A stretch of 64,000 bases of DNA from Candidatus Defluviibacterium haderslevense (GTDB lineage Bacteria; Bacteroidota; Bacteroidia; Chitinophagales; Saprospiraceae): NCBI GenBank assembly GCA_016712225.1, contig JADJRL010000003.1, forward strand, positions 4,477,501-4,541,500, read 5' to 3'. Below, one piece after another: positions 18,681 to 27,482 of the stretch (position 1 is the first letter of the stretch; every line of letters starts with the position of its first letter). A program made the position numbers and the translations under genes. The notes beneath the pieces were generated by a model, which saw only the letters and a program-made list of their open reading frames with translations, was not told the origin of the DNA and did not search any database.

Positions 18681-19441
18681 TCAGCTTGATTTGATTTCCA
18701 CAACTCTTCAAGTTCAATGCGGTCTCTCATAGCATCCATAGCTTTCCAAAAACCACGATGTGAATATGATGCCAATTGTCCATCAGCAGCTATTTTCATA
18801 AGGGGTTGCATTTCCCACTGAATCATATCCATATCTCCTTCCAAATAATTAAATATTTGTGGCTCCAAAACAAAAAAACCTCCATTGATCCAAAGGCCAT
18901 CTGTTTTTGGCTTTTCTTGAAAGTTACCAACAATTCCGGTTTCATTAATATCTAAATGTCCAAACCTCCCGGGAATTTGTATTGCTGTAAGTGTGGCATA
19001 CCTCTTTGAAATTCTATGCTGCTCTATTAGTTTACTTAAATCAATATTTGAAAGGCCATCCCCATAAGTTAACATGAAGGTCTCATTTTTCGTATATTTT
19101 TGTATCCTCTTTATACGACCTGCTGTATTTGTATTTATTCCTGTATCGATTAAAGTTACTTTAAAAGATTCACTGTTTGAAAAATGTACATCAACTTTAT
19201 TTTTTTCTAACTCAATAGTTACATCTGAATTATATAAATAATAATTTAAAAAATATTCCTTAATCATGTGACCTTTGTAACCTAAACAAATAATAAAATC
19301 ATTATATCCTTGTGCTTCATAGATTTTCATAATATGCCACAAAATCGGTTTGCCTCCGATTTCAACCATGGGCTTTGGTCTGGATTCTGTTTCTTCCATT
19401 AATCGTGTTCCAAGTCCTCCGGCTAATATTACTACTTTCAT
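18665..19441 (-). CDS. rfbF: glucose-1-phosphate cytidylyltransferase
   Basis: The 258-residue nucleotidyltransferase starts MKVVILAGGLGTRL and continues ETESRPKPMVEIGGKPILWH, the signature of RfbF. Family-typical segments include LTYGDGLSNIDL near residue 128 and WINGGFFVLEP near 180, with WKAMDAMRDRIELEELW near the end. It makes CDP-glucose from CTP and glucose-1-phosphate. It is the first gene after the terminator-like hairpin and 100 bases after the NusG-like gene. Length and motifs are normal. Confidence 0.94.
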   Translation of the reverse strand: MKVVILAGGLGTRLMEETESRPKPMVEIGGKPILWHIMKIYEAQGYNDFIICLGYKGHMIKEYFLNYYLYNSDVTIELEKNKVDVHFSNSESFKVTLIDTGINTNTAGRIKRIQKYTKNETFMLTYGDGLSNIDLSKLIEQHRISKRYATLTAIQIPGRFGHLDINETGIVGNFQEKPKTDGLWINGGFFVLEPQIFNYLEGDMDMIQWEMQPLMKIAADGQLASYSHRGFWKAMDAMRDRIELEELWKSNQAEWKIW

Positions 19442-19477
19442 ATGATTAATGACATTTTAAGAAATTGATCAATTTAC

Positions 19478-19500
19478 AAAAAAACAAGGCTTCGCCGTTG
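19478..19500 (-). terminator. terminator-like hairpin with U-tract between nusG-like gene and rfbF (possible attenuator)
   Basis: On the minus strand a short GC-rich hairpin (GGC-GAA-GCC, extended by CAA/TTG with one bulged C) at 19500-19485 is followed immediately by seven T residues at 19484-19478. It lies 41 bases after the NusG-like stop codon and 36 bases before the rfbF start. The stem is short, so strength is uncertain. With no room for a promoter after it, read-through by an antiterminating complex is a reasonable inference. Confidence 0.6.
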
Positions 19501-19541
19501 ATAAGTCTCACCAACTTACCAAATAAAATTTTATTTTTGAA

Positions 19542-20081
19542 TTAAGCCACTTGAAAAGTCCTATTCAAGTAATTTAATTGTTGATTATTTATATATATTC
19601 TCAATGACAAACCAATACTTGTTAATTCAATTAACACCTGTTTCGGTCCGCAATTTTGAATAATTTTACCTTTTATACCTGTCAAATTACCACTTACTAT
19701 TTCAACCTCTTGGCCTACTTCAACATGAGTTTCATTTCCAAAAGCAACATTTACACCTTCATTGCAAATGCGCCTCAAAATATTGATTTCATTTTCCGGA
19801 ACTGTCGCCTTTTTTTTACCAAATGTTAAAAATCCTTGAACATTTGGTGTTTGTAAAATTTTAATTTCCTCCGCACTGGATATTTTAACAAAAACATAAT
19901 TAGATATTAGTGGTATATCAAAAAATTTTATTTTGCGCTGATACTTTTTTGTTTTCCGAATTAATGGAATATAACATTCTAAATCTAGCCTACTTAATAT
20001 TTCTCCAACGAACTTTTCTCTACGATGTGGAACAAGTATAACCTTCCATTTTTTATCCATCACGTTCAATTCAGTTTCCAT
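19542..20081 (-). CDS. NusG-family transcription antiterminator (UpxY/RfaH-like)
   Basis: The 179-residue protein has a NusG N-terminal domain: WKVILVPHRREKFVGEIL near residues 12-29, IPLISNYVFVKIS near 56-68, and VQGFLTFGKKKATVPENEI. It ends with a KOW-type domain (VEVGQEVEIVSGNLTGIKGKI near 120-140). Specialised NusG paralogues of this size precede capsule and O-antigen operons in Bacteroidota (UpxY family) and allow polymerase to pass terminators in the leader or operon. It is the second gene of the transcript, after wzz, and is followed by a hairpin/U-tract before the sugar genes. The start could instead be the internal ATG at codon 8 (MDKKWK). Confidence 0.88.
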   Translation of the reverse strand: METELNVMDKKWKVILVPHRREKFVGEILSRLDLECYIPLIRKTKKYQRKIKFFDIPLISNYVFVKISSAEEIKILQTPNVQGFLTFGKKKATVPENEINILRRICNEGVNVAFGNETHVEVGQEVEIVSGNLTGIKGKIIQNCGPKQVLIELTSIGLSLRIYINNQQLNYLNRTFQVA

Positions 20082-20138
20082 TCGCTATTATAAATAAAAT
20101 ACTAATGATACCTTTTTACAATAATATAATATATTAAA

Positions 20139-21188
20139 TTAATTATCTCTAATTATTTTTCTCAAAATAATAAAACCAACACTAAGCAGTAAGGCAATTG
20201 CAATTGCTTTACCTAAATTATATAAAAGCTTTTCTTTCTTTACTTCCAAAGGGATTATAGGTAAGTCCAAAGCTTGAATAAATGGCGTCTGTGTTTGTAA
20301 TGTAAATGATGCGAACTCTAAATTTTTAAGTGCTTCTCCATACAGAATACTAAAAACCTTAATATCTCTGTCTACTTGTATTTGTGGCACTGCATTTTCA
20401 TTCAACCATGTGTTGCGATACGTATCTTTAATATTTGCCAATGAATAATCTTTCCGGTAAATTAAATCACGTAGACTATCTACTTTGTGCTGTAAATTAT
20501 CAAAAGTTTCCTGTTGGCGTTCAACTGATTTATTGATATAAAAAGTACTCAATTGATTAAATAAATGGATACAAACCAAATAAGATAAGTTTTGATCTGT
20601 ATACCGTGTCGCCATATCCATAATTCCAGTCTTCTCATTGAATCCAGTTTCCAATTTAGACAAAAACAACTTATGCAATTGTTGCAAAGCCAAATTTTCC
20701 GTTTCTGAAAATTTATTGACCTCTCCATGGGTAAATCGATACGAGCGCAGTGGTGAAATAGGTTTTAAAATAGCCTTTGCGAACCACTCATTGGTACGAA
20801 CCAATTCATCAATTAAGAAATTACCTAAATAGTCTTCGAGATTGTTGATTTTTACTTTCTGAAAAAAAACAGACTCAGCAATCCTTCTTGTTTTGGCAAT
20901 TTCAACAATTTTTTGAAGACTCACTTGTTGTCCTGGTGCGTTTAATCCAAATTGGCCTAAGATACTTGCCAAGCCGGATTGACCGCCTTCTGATTCATTC
21001 AACATGAATGTAGCTCGGGCAATATACTGCACTGGACTTGAAAAAGTCTTATATAAATAGTAAGCGAGAAATGGAACCATAACCAATAAGATGATTTTTC
21101 CATTCCTTTTGATCTCCAAACCATAGCCCTTCATGGAATTAATCCAATCTTTTAAGCTAAATTCAGGCTGATGTTGTAATGCTTCCAT
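20139..21188 (-). CDS. wzz: Wzz-type polysaccharide chain-length determinant
   Basis: The 349-residue protein has the two-membrane-span topology of Wzz. There is an N-terminal span around residues 32-48 (IILLVMVPFLAYYLYKTF), a long periplasmic helical region including QRQETFDNLQHKVDSLRDLI, and a C-terminal span near 325-342. A proline-rich IIPLEVKKEK segment precedes the last span. No tyrosine-kinase domain follows, so it is an O-antigen/Wzz type rather than a Wzc. It is the first gene of the minus-strand cluster, 57 bases before the NusG-like gene. Confidence 0.85.
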   Translation of the reverse strand: MEALQHQPEFSLKDWINSMKGYGLEIKRNGKIILLVMVPFLAYYLYKTFSSPVQYIARATFMLNESEGGQSGLASILGQFGLNAPGQQVSLQKIVEIAKTRRIAESVFFQKVKINNLEDYLGNFLIDELVRTNEWFAKAILKPISPLRSYRFTHGEVNKFSETENLALQQLHKLFLSKLETGFNEKTGIMDMATRYTDQNLSYLVCIHLFNQLSTFYINKSVERQQETFDNLQHKVDSLRDLIYRKDYSLANIKDTYRNTWLNENAVPQIQVDRDIKVFSILYGEALKNLEFASFTLQTQTPFIQALDLPIIPLEVKKEKLLYNLGKAIAIALLLSVGFIILRKIIRDN

Positions 21189-21242
21189 CGCTTAATAATC
21201 CATTGTTTTGACTCCAATCATTTTTTTTGTAATATCTAAAGG

Positions 21243-21250
21243 CAAAACTA
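21243..21250 (-). promoter_or_regulatory. candidate -7 promoter element of the polysaccharide cluster
   Basis: The minus strand reads TAGTTTTG here, matching TAnnTTTG, 54 bases before the wzz start codon. A good upstream TTTG box is not visible at the right distance, so only the -7 element is supported. It would give a leader of about 50 bases for the whole cluster. Confidence 0.4.
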
Positions 21251-21409
21251 AGAATAATTTACATATATAAAAATATTTGATCTAAAAAACTGTACCTGTA
21301 ATTTGATAAATCTTCATTTGTGTTCTCTTTCATTTACTTGATTTAAATTTTATGACATTTTCTCATAAAAAATAACATTTTTTTAGTATTTCTAAAACTT
21401 TATAATTAT

Positions 21410-21417
21410 TAAATTTG
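21410..21417 (+). promoter_or_regulatory. candidate -7 promoter element for gldA-gldF-gldG
   Basis: TAAATTTG matches the TAnnTTTG consensus and lies 49 bases before the gldA start codon, on the far side of the divergent intergenic region from the wzz promoter. The upstream box is poor (a T-rich run ending in TTTAG around 21380). Confidence 0.45.
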
Positions 21418-21466
21418 CAACTCAACATTAAAAAATATTATTTAAGTTTTTGACAATCAGATTATT

Positions 21467-22393
21467 ATGGATTTAAAAATTGAGTCCTTATCAAAAAGTT
21501 TTGGCAATCAAAAAGCAGTTGACAACATTTCATTCGAGGTAAGGTCAGGAGAAATCGTTGGCTTTCTAGGGCCGAATGGTGCTGGCAAAACCACCACTAT
21601 GAAAATGCTTACCCAATATATTTCACCAGATCATGGTACCATTTGGTATGGCTCCTCGTCTTCCAGAGATGCCATTGAATTGAGAAGAAGCATTGGGTAT
21701 CTTCCTGAACATAATCCCTTGTATGAAGATATGCCCATGTTGGATTACTTGGCCTTTTGTGCGGCCTTGCAAGGTGTGCCACAAGGTGAAATTCAGAATA
21801 ATATCCGAAATATGGTCAAAAAATGTGGCCTAGATGTAGAAAAACATAAAAAAATTGGTGAACTGTCTAAAGGATTTCGCCAACGCGTTGGACTTGCACA
21901 GGCTATCATCCACAATCCTAAAATTCTGATTCTTGATGAACCGACAACTGGTCTAGATCCAAATCAAATTGTTGAAATCAGAGAACTAATCAAACAATTA
22001 GGACGTGAAAAAACGGTTATTCTTAGTACACACATTTTACCGGAAGTAGAAGCAACTTGCGATCGATTATTGATCATTAACAAAGGCAAAATTGTTGCTG
22101 ATGGAACAGTCTCTAATCTTAGAAAGCAATCGGAAAATCGACAAATTCTACATGTTCGTATCGATGGTCCCAATCAAAACAACATTTACGAAGTACTAAA
22201 AAATGAACCTGGTGTCAGCATGGTTGATCTAATTAATAGAAATGAGAACAAATTCGAAATCCAATCCCACGATGCTGAACCACTCAATCGAAAAATCTTT
22301 CATCTTTGTGTAAAGAACGGATGGGACTTACTTGAAATGATTCCTTTTGAAACGAAATTAGAAGACATTTTCCGTGACCTTACTATAAATTAA
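21467..22393 (+). CDS. gldA: gliding-motility-associated ABC transporter ATPase GldA
   Basis: The 308-residue ABC ATPase has Walker A GPNGAGKTT at 35-43, a signature region ELSKGFRQRVGLAQA near 132-146, and Walker B ILILDEPTTGLDP near 153-165 with the switch STHILPE following. The C-terminal extension beyond residue 220 is typical of GldA. It should power an inner-membrane transporter with GldF and GldG, a complex needed for gliding in flavobacteria; its substrate is unknown. The gldF ATG is 8 bases downstream. The gene is divergent from wzz. Confidence 0.9.
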   Translation: MDLKIESLSKSFGNQKAVDNISFEVRSGEIVGFLGPNGAGKTTTMKMLTQYISPDHGTIWYGSSSSRDAIELRRSIGYLPEHNPLYEDMPMLDYLAFCAALQGVPQGEIQNNIRNMVKKCGLDVEKHKKIGELSKGFRQRVGLAQAIIHNPKILILDEPTTGLDPNQIVEIRELIKQLGREKTVILSTHILPEVEATCDRLLIINKGKIVADGTVSNLRKQSENRQILHVRIDGPNQNNIYEVLKNEPGVSMVDLINRNENKFEIQSHDAEPLNRKIFHLCVKNGWDLLEMIPFETKLEDIFRDLTIN

Positions 22394-22401
22394 GCAAAAT
22401 T

Positions 22402-23121
22402 ATGCAATCTCCAATTTCAATTATTGCAAAGAAAGAATTAGCTTCTTTTTTTGATTCATTAACAGCTTATATTATGTTAGTGGCCTTTCTTGGATTTAGT
22501 GGCTTTTTTACCTGGATCTTTGGCTCAGATGTTTTTATTAGGAAAGAAGCAGATTTACAGGTATTTTTTGGTATCGCAAAATGGACACTTTTCTTTTTTA
22601 TTCCTGCTATTACCATGAAAATGCTAGCTGAAGAAAAAAAGACAGGTACTATTGAATTACTGCTAACAAAAGCTGTTAGCCATAGACAATTGATCTTAGG
22701 CAAATTTTTGGCTTGTCTATTGTTGATCATCATTGCATTAGCCTTAACCCTACCCTATTACTTTTCAATTAGTCAATTAGGCGCTGTAGACCATGGCGCT
22801 ACCATCAGTGGGTATCTAGGCCTTATTCTAATGAGTGCAGCTTATATTGGCATTGGTTTGTTTGCCAGTAGTATTACAAACAATCAAATCGTTGCATTTC
22901 TATTAGCTTTATTAATAGGCATATTCTTTCATTTTTTATTTGATGTGTTTTCATATGGAAGCCGGGGTTTATTTGGACAGATTTTTAGCACATTAAGTGT
23001 GAGTAAACATTTTGATTCCATTTCTCGTGGCGTGATAGACACAAAAGATATATTGTATTTTATTACTTTAACCGGCTTAGGATTATACTTAGCAGAATTA
23101 TTTATTGCAAAAAGAAAATAA
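22402..23121 (+). CDS. gldF: gliding-motility-associated ABC transporter permease GldF
   Basis: The 239-residue membrane protein has about six hydrophobic spans and the ABC2-type start ISIIAKKELASFFDSLTAYI. The cytosolic segment MKMLAEEKKTGTIELLLTKAV (near 71-91) is the characteristic coupling region of GldF-like permeases. It lies between gldA and gldG with gaps of 8 and 9 bases, forming a three-gene operon. Assignment depends on this order as well as on sequence. Confidence 0.9.
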   Translation: MQSPISIIAKKELASFFDSLTAYIMLVAFLGFSGFFTWIFGSDVFIRKEADLQVFFGIAKWTLFFFIPAITMKMLAEEKKTGTIELLLTKAVSHRQLILGKFLACLLLIIIALALTLPYYFSISQLGAVDHGATISGYLGLILMSAAYIGIGLFASSITNNQIVAFLLALLIGIFFHFLFDVFSYGSRGLFGQIFSTLSVSKHFDSISRGVIDTKDILYFITLTGLGLYLAELFIAKRK

Positions 23122-23130
23122 TTATCAACC

Positions 23131-24630
23131 ATGAATTCATTAGGAACAAAAATTCTTATCGCCATCACAGGATTTGTAGCTATAAATTTTTTGGCAAAGC
23201 AATTCTTTTTCAGATTCGATTTAACTCAAAACAAAGAATTTACGCTGAGTAAAGCAACAAAAGATATTATAAAAAATTTAGATAAAAAAGTAAATATTAC
23301 AGCTTACTTTTCAAATGATCTACCTACTGATGTTGCAAAAACTCAAGAAGAATTAAAAGACATACTCAACGAATTTGCTAATATTTCAAAAGGACAAGTA
23401 GAATATCAATTCATATCACCAAATGATGATCCCAAAAAGGAAGAAGAAGCCATGAAAGAAGGCATTCAACCTGTGATGATCAATGTTCGGGAGAAAGATC
23501 AATCAAAGCAACTCAAAGCATTTCTGGGTGCTACCGTTAAAATAGGAGACGCCAAAGAAGTTATTCCAGTTATACAACCCGGCACAGCCATGGAATATGC
23601 ACTTACCACAAGTATTAAGAAATTAGCTGTAAAAAACAAACCACTTTTAGGATTTCTGCAGGGACACCGGGAGGCTGCAATTCAGGAATTAGCTCAGGCT
23701 TATGAATCATTGAACATCTTATATCATTCTGAATCCGTATACATTACTGATACTGTTGATCTTGGTAAATATAAAACTCTCGTCATAGTTAGACCCCAAG
23801 ATAGTTTTCCACCAGCTGATTTAGCAAAATTAGATGAATACCTATCAAATGGTGGGAATATCTTATTAGCAATGAACCATATTGAAGCTGATATGCAACA
23901 AGGATTGGTGAATGTTTCAAAAACCGGTTTAAAAGAATGGCTTAACACTAAAGGTCTAAAAGTCGAAGATGCATTGGTACGCGATGTAGCTTGTGGACAA
24001 GTACAAGTGCAACAACAAAATGGGTTTTTCTCCTTTAACACACCAATACAAATGCCTTATTTGCCATTGGTTCAAAAATTTCCTGAACACCCAGTTACAA
24101 AAGGTTTAGAACGCGTTATTTTACAGTTTGCAAGCCCGCTAAGTTATGGTGGTGATGCTCGTAATGTGTTTACCCCACTTTTACTTTCCTCAGACAAATC
24201 TGCTAGTGAAAATCTCCCATTAGTTTTTGATATTCAGCGCCAATGGACTCAAAGTGATTTTCCTCAATCGAATATTTGTATGGGTGGTGTTTTGGAAGGC
24301 AAAATCGTTGGAGATAGAAGTTCAAGACTCATTGTATATACCGATGGAGATTTCCCGGTTGGTCGTGGAAGAAATCAACAAATCAATGCAGACAATGTCA
24401 GCCTATTGGTTAATGGTATAGACTGGCTAAGTGATGATACTGGTCTCATAGATCTGCGAACCAAAGCAGTTGATACAAGACCTATTAAAGAACTTGATGA
24501 CGCCACCAGGAGCCTTTATAAATATTTGAATTTCTTACTTCCTATTGGTTTGATTTTAGTTTATAGCTTTTTTAGATCTTCGATGAATAGAAGGAAACGA
24601 ATCCAAAGAATGGAAGAAAGATATGTGTAA
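23131..24630 (+). CDS. gldG: gliding-motility-associated ABC transporter component GldG
   Basis: The 499-residue protein has an N-terminal span (ILIAITGFVAINFLA, residues 8-22) and a C-terminal span (LNFLLPIGLILVYSFF) followed by a basic tail (MNRRKRIQRMEERYV). Between them is a periplasmic region of the IFT52/GldG type with LTQNKEFTLSKATKDII, GHREAAIQELAQAY and LDEYLSNGGNILLAMNH. It is the auxiliary subunit of the GldAFG transporter. It is somewhat shorter than flavobacterial GldG but shows no break. The gene ends the operon. Confidence 0.88.
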   Translation: MNSLGTKILIAITGFVAINFLAKQFFFRFDLTQNKEFTLSKATKDIIKNLDKKVNITAYFSNDLPTDVAKTQEELKDILNEFANISKGQVEYQFISPNDDPKKEEEAMKEGIQPVMINVREKDQSKQLKAFLGATVKIGDAKEVIPVIQPGTAMEYALTTSIKKLAVKNKPLLGFLQGHREAAIQELAQAYESLNILYHSESVYITDTVDLGKYKTLVIVRPQDSFPPADLAKLDEYLSNGGNILLAMNHIEADMQQGLVNVSKTGLKEWLNTKGLKVEDALVRDVACGQVQVQQQNGFFSFNTPIQMPYLPLVQKFPEHPVTKGLERVILQFASPLSYGGDARNVFTPLLLSSDKSASENLPLVFDIQRQWTQSDFPQSNICMGGVLEGKIVGDRSSRLIVYTDGDFPVGRGRNQQINADNVSLLVNGIDWLSDDTGLIDLRTKAVDTRPIKELDDATRSLYKYLNFLLPIGLILVYSFFRSSMNRRKRIQRMEERYV

Positions 24631-25120
24631 GGACTTCAAAAACGGACCTTTGATTCTAATAAAATATTGAGCTAGCACAAAGTTTATTTTTTAAGTAATT
24701 ATCGATTTTTTAAGTGCTCTTTTTTTAAATTATTTATTTGAGTATTGGATAATAATCATTCATCAAATATTATTCATTTATTTATCGAAATTTCAACCTA
24801 ATAAATATTAATCAAATAAATTGAAATGCATTCAATCTGTCTATTAAAACAGCATAAATCTGGGACAGGACCATTAATGCAAATATTTGACAAGTTTAAT
24901 AAACTTGAAGCAGAGATGATAAATTACTGTATTGAATTTTTGATTTAATATTTTTTGTAAAATAGAATGTCTTTACATTCAAAATATCGCGTAAAATCAA
25001 ATGATGCTGGAATACATAATATCCATAATAGAAGTTCAAAATGTGTTTGAATCGAGCAACAAGTTTAATTGCTATTGTCAAACTATACACTATTCAGAAA
25101 ATGATATAAAATTTAGGATA
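24631..25120. other. intergenic region between convergent gldG and SusCD operons
   Basis: No convincing gene is present. A perfect 7-bp inverted repeat with a 3-base loop occurs at 24891-24907 but lacks an adjacent T-run, so it is not called a terminator. A second short copy of its arm sequence (ACAAGTTTAA) occurs near 25060. The remaining sequence is strongly AT-rich. Confidence 0.5.
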
Positions 25121-25156
25121 AAAAAAATGGCGAGTAATTACCTCGCCATTTTTTTT
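25121..25156 (-). terminator. intrinsic terminator of the SusC-SusD-lipoprotein operon
   Basis: AATGGCGAG and CTCGCCATT form a 9-bp stem around a 7-base loop, flanked by an A-run on one side and a T-run on the other. It can therefore work in either direction. It lies about 20 bases beyond the stop codon of the last minus-strand gene. This is the clearest intrinsic terminator in the window. Confidence 0.88.
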
Positions 25157-25175
25157 AAATAATTAATTATTACAA

Positions 25176-25994
25176 TTATTGTTTTTCAAAAGTTCTTACA
25201 CCAAGACCCCATTGGCATAATGCAGCACCCGTATGGGCTGAAGTAGGAGAAGCTTCCGGAAATTCAAAAACTTTCCATCTTAGAGTTATTGGTGAAGTTG
25301 CAATGATTTTTGGAAGATATTGTGCTGAATAATCAGCACTTGTTAATCCATTAGGTGCTGTATCACCAACAAGTTGAAGACCACCACCACATGGGTTGCT
25401 TTGGTTAGGAAATCTCAATTGATCATTACCATTAGCATCTTTATGATTATATAACAAATATGGAAATGGATCAACTGCACCTCCACCAGGGTTATCAATG
25501 ACATATACCCCATCAAATACTTTAACGAGTGTAATTACAACTCCATTGGCTGGTCTTACGTATGTACCAGATAAATCGGTTGGCCCTGGATCAGGAATTG
25601 GACCAGCAATTACAATATTTGTACCCATAACTGCTTTGAAGTTAGCTTTATTGAATTTCTCAAATGATAAAGCATATCCACCTACAGCAACTGTATCTGG
25701 CCATCCTGTAATATCAGACTTTAAAACATTAATGGTATCCATTCCAGTTTTACCACCATGTCCACCAGCAAAACCTACAACTGAATCTACTGCTATACCG
25801 ACAATATCAGGTATATCATTAAAAATATTGGTTTTACCTATTCCATAAACATAACTAGAAGGTATTAATTGCTCCGCTATAAATGGAATTGACGTTGTTT
25901 GAGGCACCGAATTTATTTCATCTGAATCACTGCACGACATGATACAGCAAGACAAAACAAATAAAACCGATAATAATATTATATTTTTTTTCAT
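25176..25994 (-). CDS. lipoprotein of unknown function, third gene of a SusCD operon
   Basis: The 272-residue product begins MKKNIILLSVLFVLSCCIMS and then CSDSD, a lipoprotein signal peptide with the acylated Cys followed by Ser-Asp, suggesting outer-membrane export. Gly/Pro-rich segments such as GGHGGKTGMDTINVL, GPIPDPGPTDLSGTYV and NPCGGGLQLVGD follow. I do not recognise the family. Its place 15 bases after susD suggests a surface-exposed accessory binding protein for the same transporter, as third-gene lipoproteins often are in such operons. No catalytic motif is visible. Confidence 0.8.
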   Translation of the reverse strand: MKKNIILLSVLFVLSCCIMSCSDSDEINSVPQTTSIPFIAEQLIPSSYVYGIGKTNIFNDIPDIVGIAVDSVVGFAGGHGGKTGMDTINVLKSDITGWPDTVAVGGYALSFEKFNKANFKAVMGTNIVIAGPIPDPGPTDLSGTYVRPANGVVITLVKVFDGVYVIDNPGGGAVDPFPYLLYNHKDANGNDQLRFPNQSNPCGGGLQLVGDTAPNGLTSADYSAQYLPKIIATSPITLRWKVFEFPEASPTSAHTGAALCQWGLGVRTFEKQ

Positions 25995-26009
25995 GTTTTT
26001 AATTTTTAA

Positions 26010-27452
26010 TTAGTCCCAAAATACTTTGTCAGTTAAAGAATGTTGAGCAACAAAATTTTTATTTAAGCTTTGCTCAGTTTCTGGATAAAATAAAATAGAT
26101 GGAAATTTATTGCCACCCAATACATTTTCAGTTGGCACTGCAAATAACCCGCCAGGTGATGTAAAAAATGGATTTAAAGCATTATCAAATCTTCTTGTTT
26201 CAATCCAAGATTCAACAGGCTGAAGGTTATTCATAGATGCCCATTTTTGAATGGCTATAGATTTAACACCATTTGATGCATCATAAGCACCTTTATCTGA
26301 AATATATTTGGACATGGAAGCACTGTCAGAACCTAAATAATCACTATTAGCATACATTGCTGCTTCATATAAAGCTTTAGCATCTCCCCCGGCGAAACCT
26401 CTTGCAGCTGCTTCTGCTAATAAAAATTTGACTTCCCAAACTGTCATCAAGATAACCGGAATTTTTGGACCAAAAATCAAACCTCCTTTATCAGCTAATG
26501 CTCCGTTAGGTCGAGAAAATGAAGCTGTCGCAGGTGCATTTTGAACATCTCCATGCTTTAATCCCAAATGACCAGCAGCACCAGGATTAAAAAATAAACT
26601 GATTCTAGGATCGGAATTTCCTTGCAAGAAATCCATAGTTGTTTTAGATGCAACATAAAAATTTCCTAATGCCGTACTTTTAGCATCTGACCAAAAAGGA
26701 TTGGATCCTTTTGAATTCCCAGCATATGCAATTTTCGCATTGTCATCGTTAGTAGCCATAAAATCTCCGCTAGCCACCAATGCTCCCAATTTAGTTTTAT
26801 CACCAATTCTAGTATAAACTTTCAACAATAAAGAATTAGCAAATCGATTCCATTTTCCAAGATCTCCTGCATACATTAAATCACCTTCTACAACATCTGT
26901 AGCTCCAACCTTACCTAACAATGCAATGGCATCAATTAATAATTTTTCAATACCAGGATAAACTACCTCTTTTGCATTATCATATTTTGGATTAAAGATA
27001 GATCCATCGTTAATATCACCTTTTAATGCTTCTGTAAAAGGAATGTCACCAAATAAATCGGCACAAACTTGAGCATTATAAGCATTTAAAATTTTTCCAA
27101 TGGCTTTATAACCGTTGTGGCCAGATTGAAGATAACTTAAGTTACTTGAGCTTCTATACAAGTTGTCAAATACTTGGTTGGCATCACTCGAATTCATCGT
27201 ATTTTGATCCCAATCACCTAAGGCAACACCAGGACCTCCTGTATTGTATTGGCACCAAATATTAGTTTGAGAAAATAATCGATCACCAATAGCATTACCG
27301 ATATATAATTGTGCAGATGAAAGCTGTAAATTAGGTCCTGAAGTCGATGATTGATTTGGATTTGTATTAACATCTAAATAGTCATCACATGATGTAAATA
27401 CCATAGTACCGACAATACAAACGACTATATAAAATAATATTTTGATTTTCAT
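26010..27452 (-). CDS. SusD/RagB-family outer-membrane lipoprotein
   Basis: The 480-residue protein has a lipoprotein signal ending VFTSC (Cys near residue 22), followed by DDYLDVNTNPNQS, which marks the SusD-like group 2 family. Other family features are SSAQLYIGNAIGDRL, CQYNTGG, DIPFTEALKG near 145, MYAGDLGKWNRFANSLLLK near 193-211 and LLAEAAARG near 345. SusD proteins cap the SusC barrel and bind the nutrient at the cell surface. It follows susC by 30 bases. The ligand cannot be told from sequence, and no hydrolase gene is adjacent. Confidence 0.92.
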   Translation of the reverse strand: MKIKILFYIVVCIVGTMVFTSCDDYLDVNTNPNQSSTSGPNLQLSSAQLYIGNAIGDRLFSQTNIWCQYNTGGPGVALGDWDQNTMNSSDANQVFDNLYRSSSNLSYLQSGHNGYKAIGKILNAYNAQVCADLFGDIPFTEALKGDINDGSIFNPKYDNAKEVVYPGIEKLLIDAIALLGKVGATDVVEGDLMYAGDLGKWNRFANSLLLKVYTRIGDKTKLGALVASGDFMATNDDNAKIAYAGNSKGSNPFWSDAKSTALGNFYVASKTTMDFLQGNSDPRISLFFNPGAAGHLGLKHGDVQNAPATASFSRPNGALADKGGLIFGPKIPVILMTVWEVKFLLAEAAARGFAGGDAKALYEAAMYANSDYLGSDSASMSKYISDKGAYDASNGVKSIAIQKWASMNNLQPVESWIETRRFDNALNPFFTSPGGLFAVPTENVLGGNKFPSILFYPETEQSLNKNFVAQHSLTDKVFWD

Positions 27453-27482
27453 ATTTTATAATTTTTTATTGTAATAATATTT

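Noticed and set aside
24891..24907. 7-bp hairpin considered as the gldG terminator
   Set aside because: AT-rich stem without a following T-run, and about 260 bases beyond gldG.
24896..25090. 64-codon minus-strand open frame between gldG and the SusCD operon
   Set aside because: It would be read from beyond the operon terminator, has no promoter, and shows no protein-like pattern.
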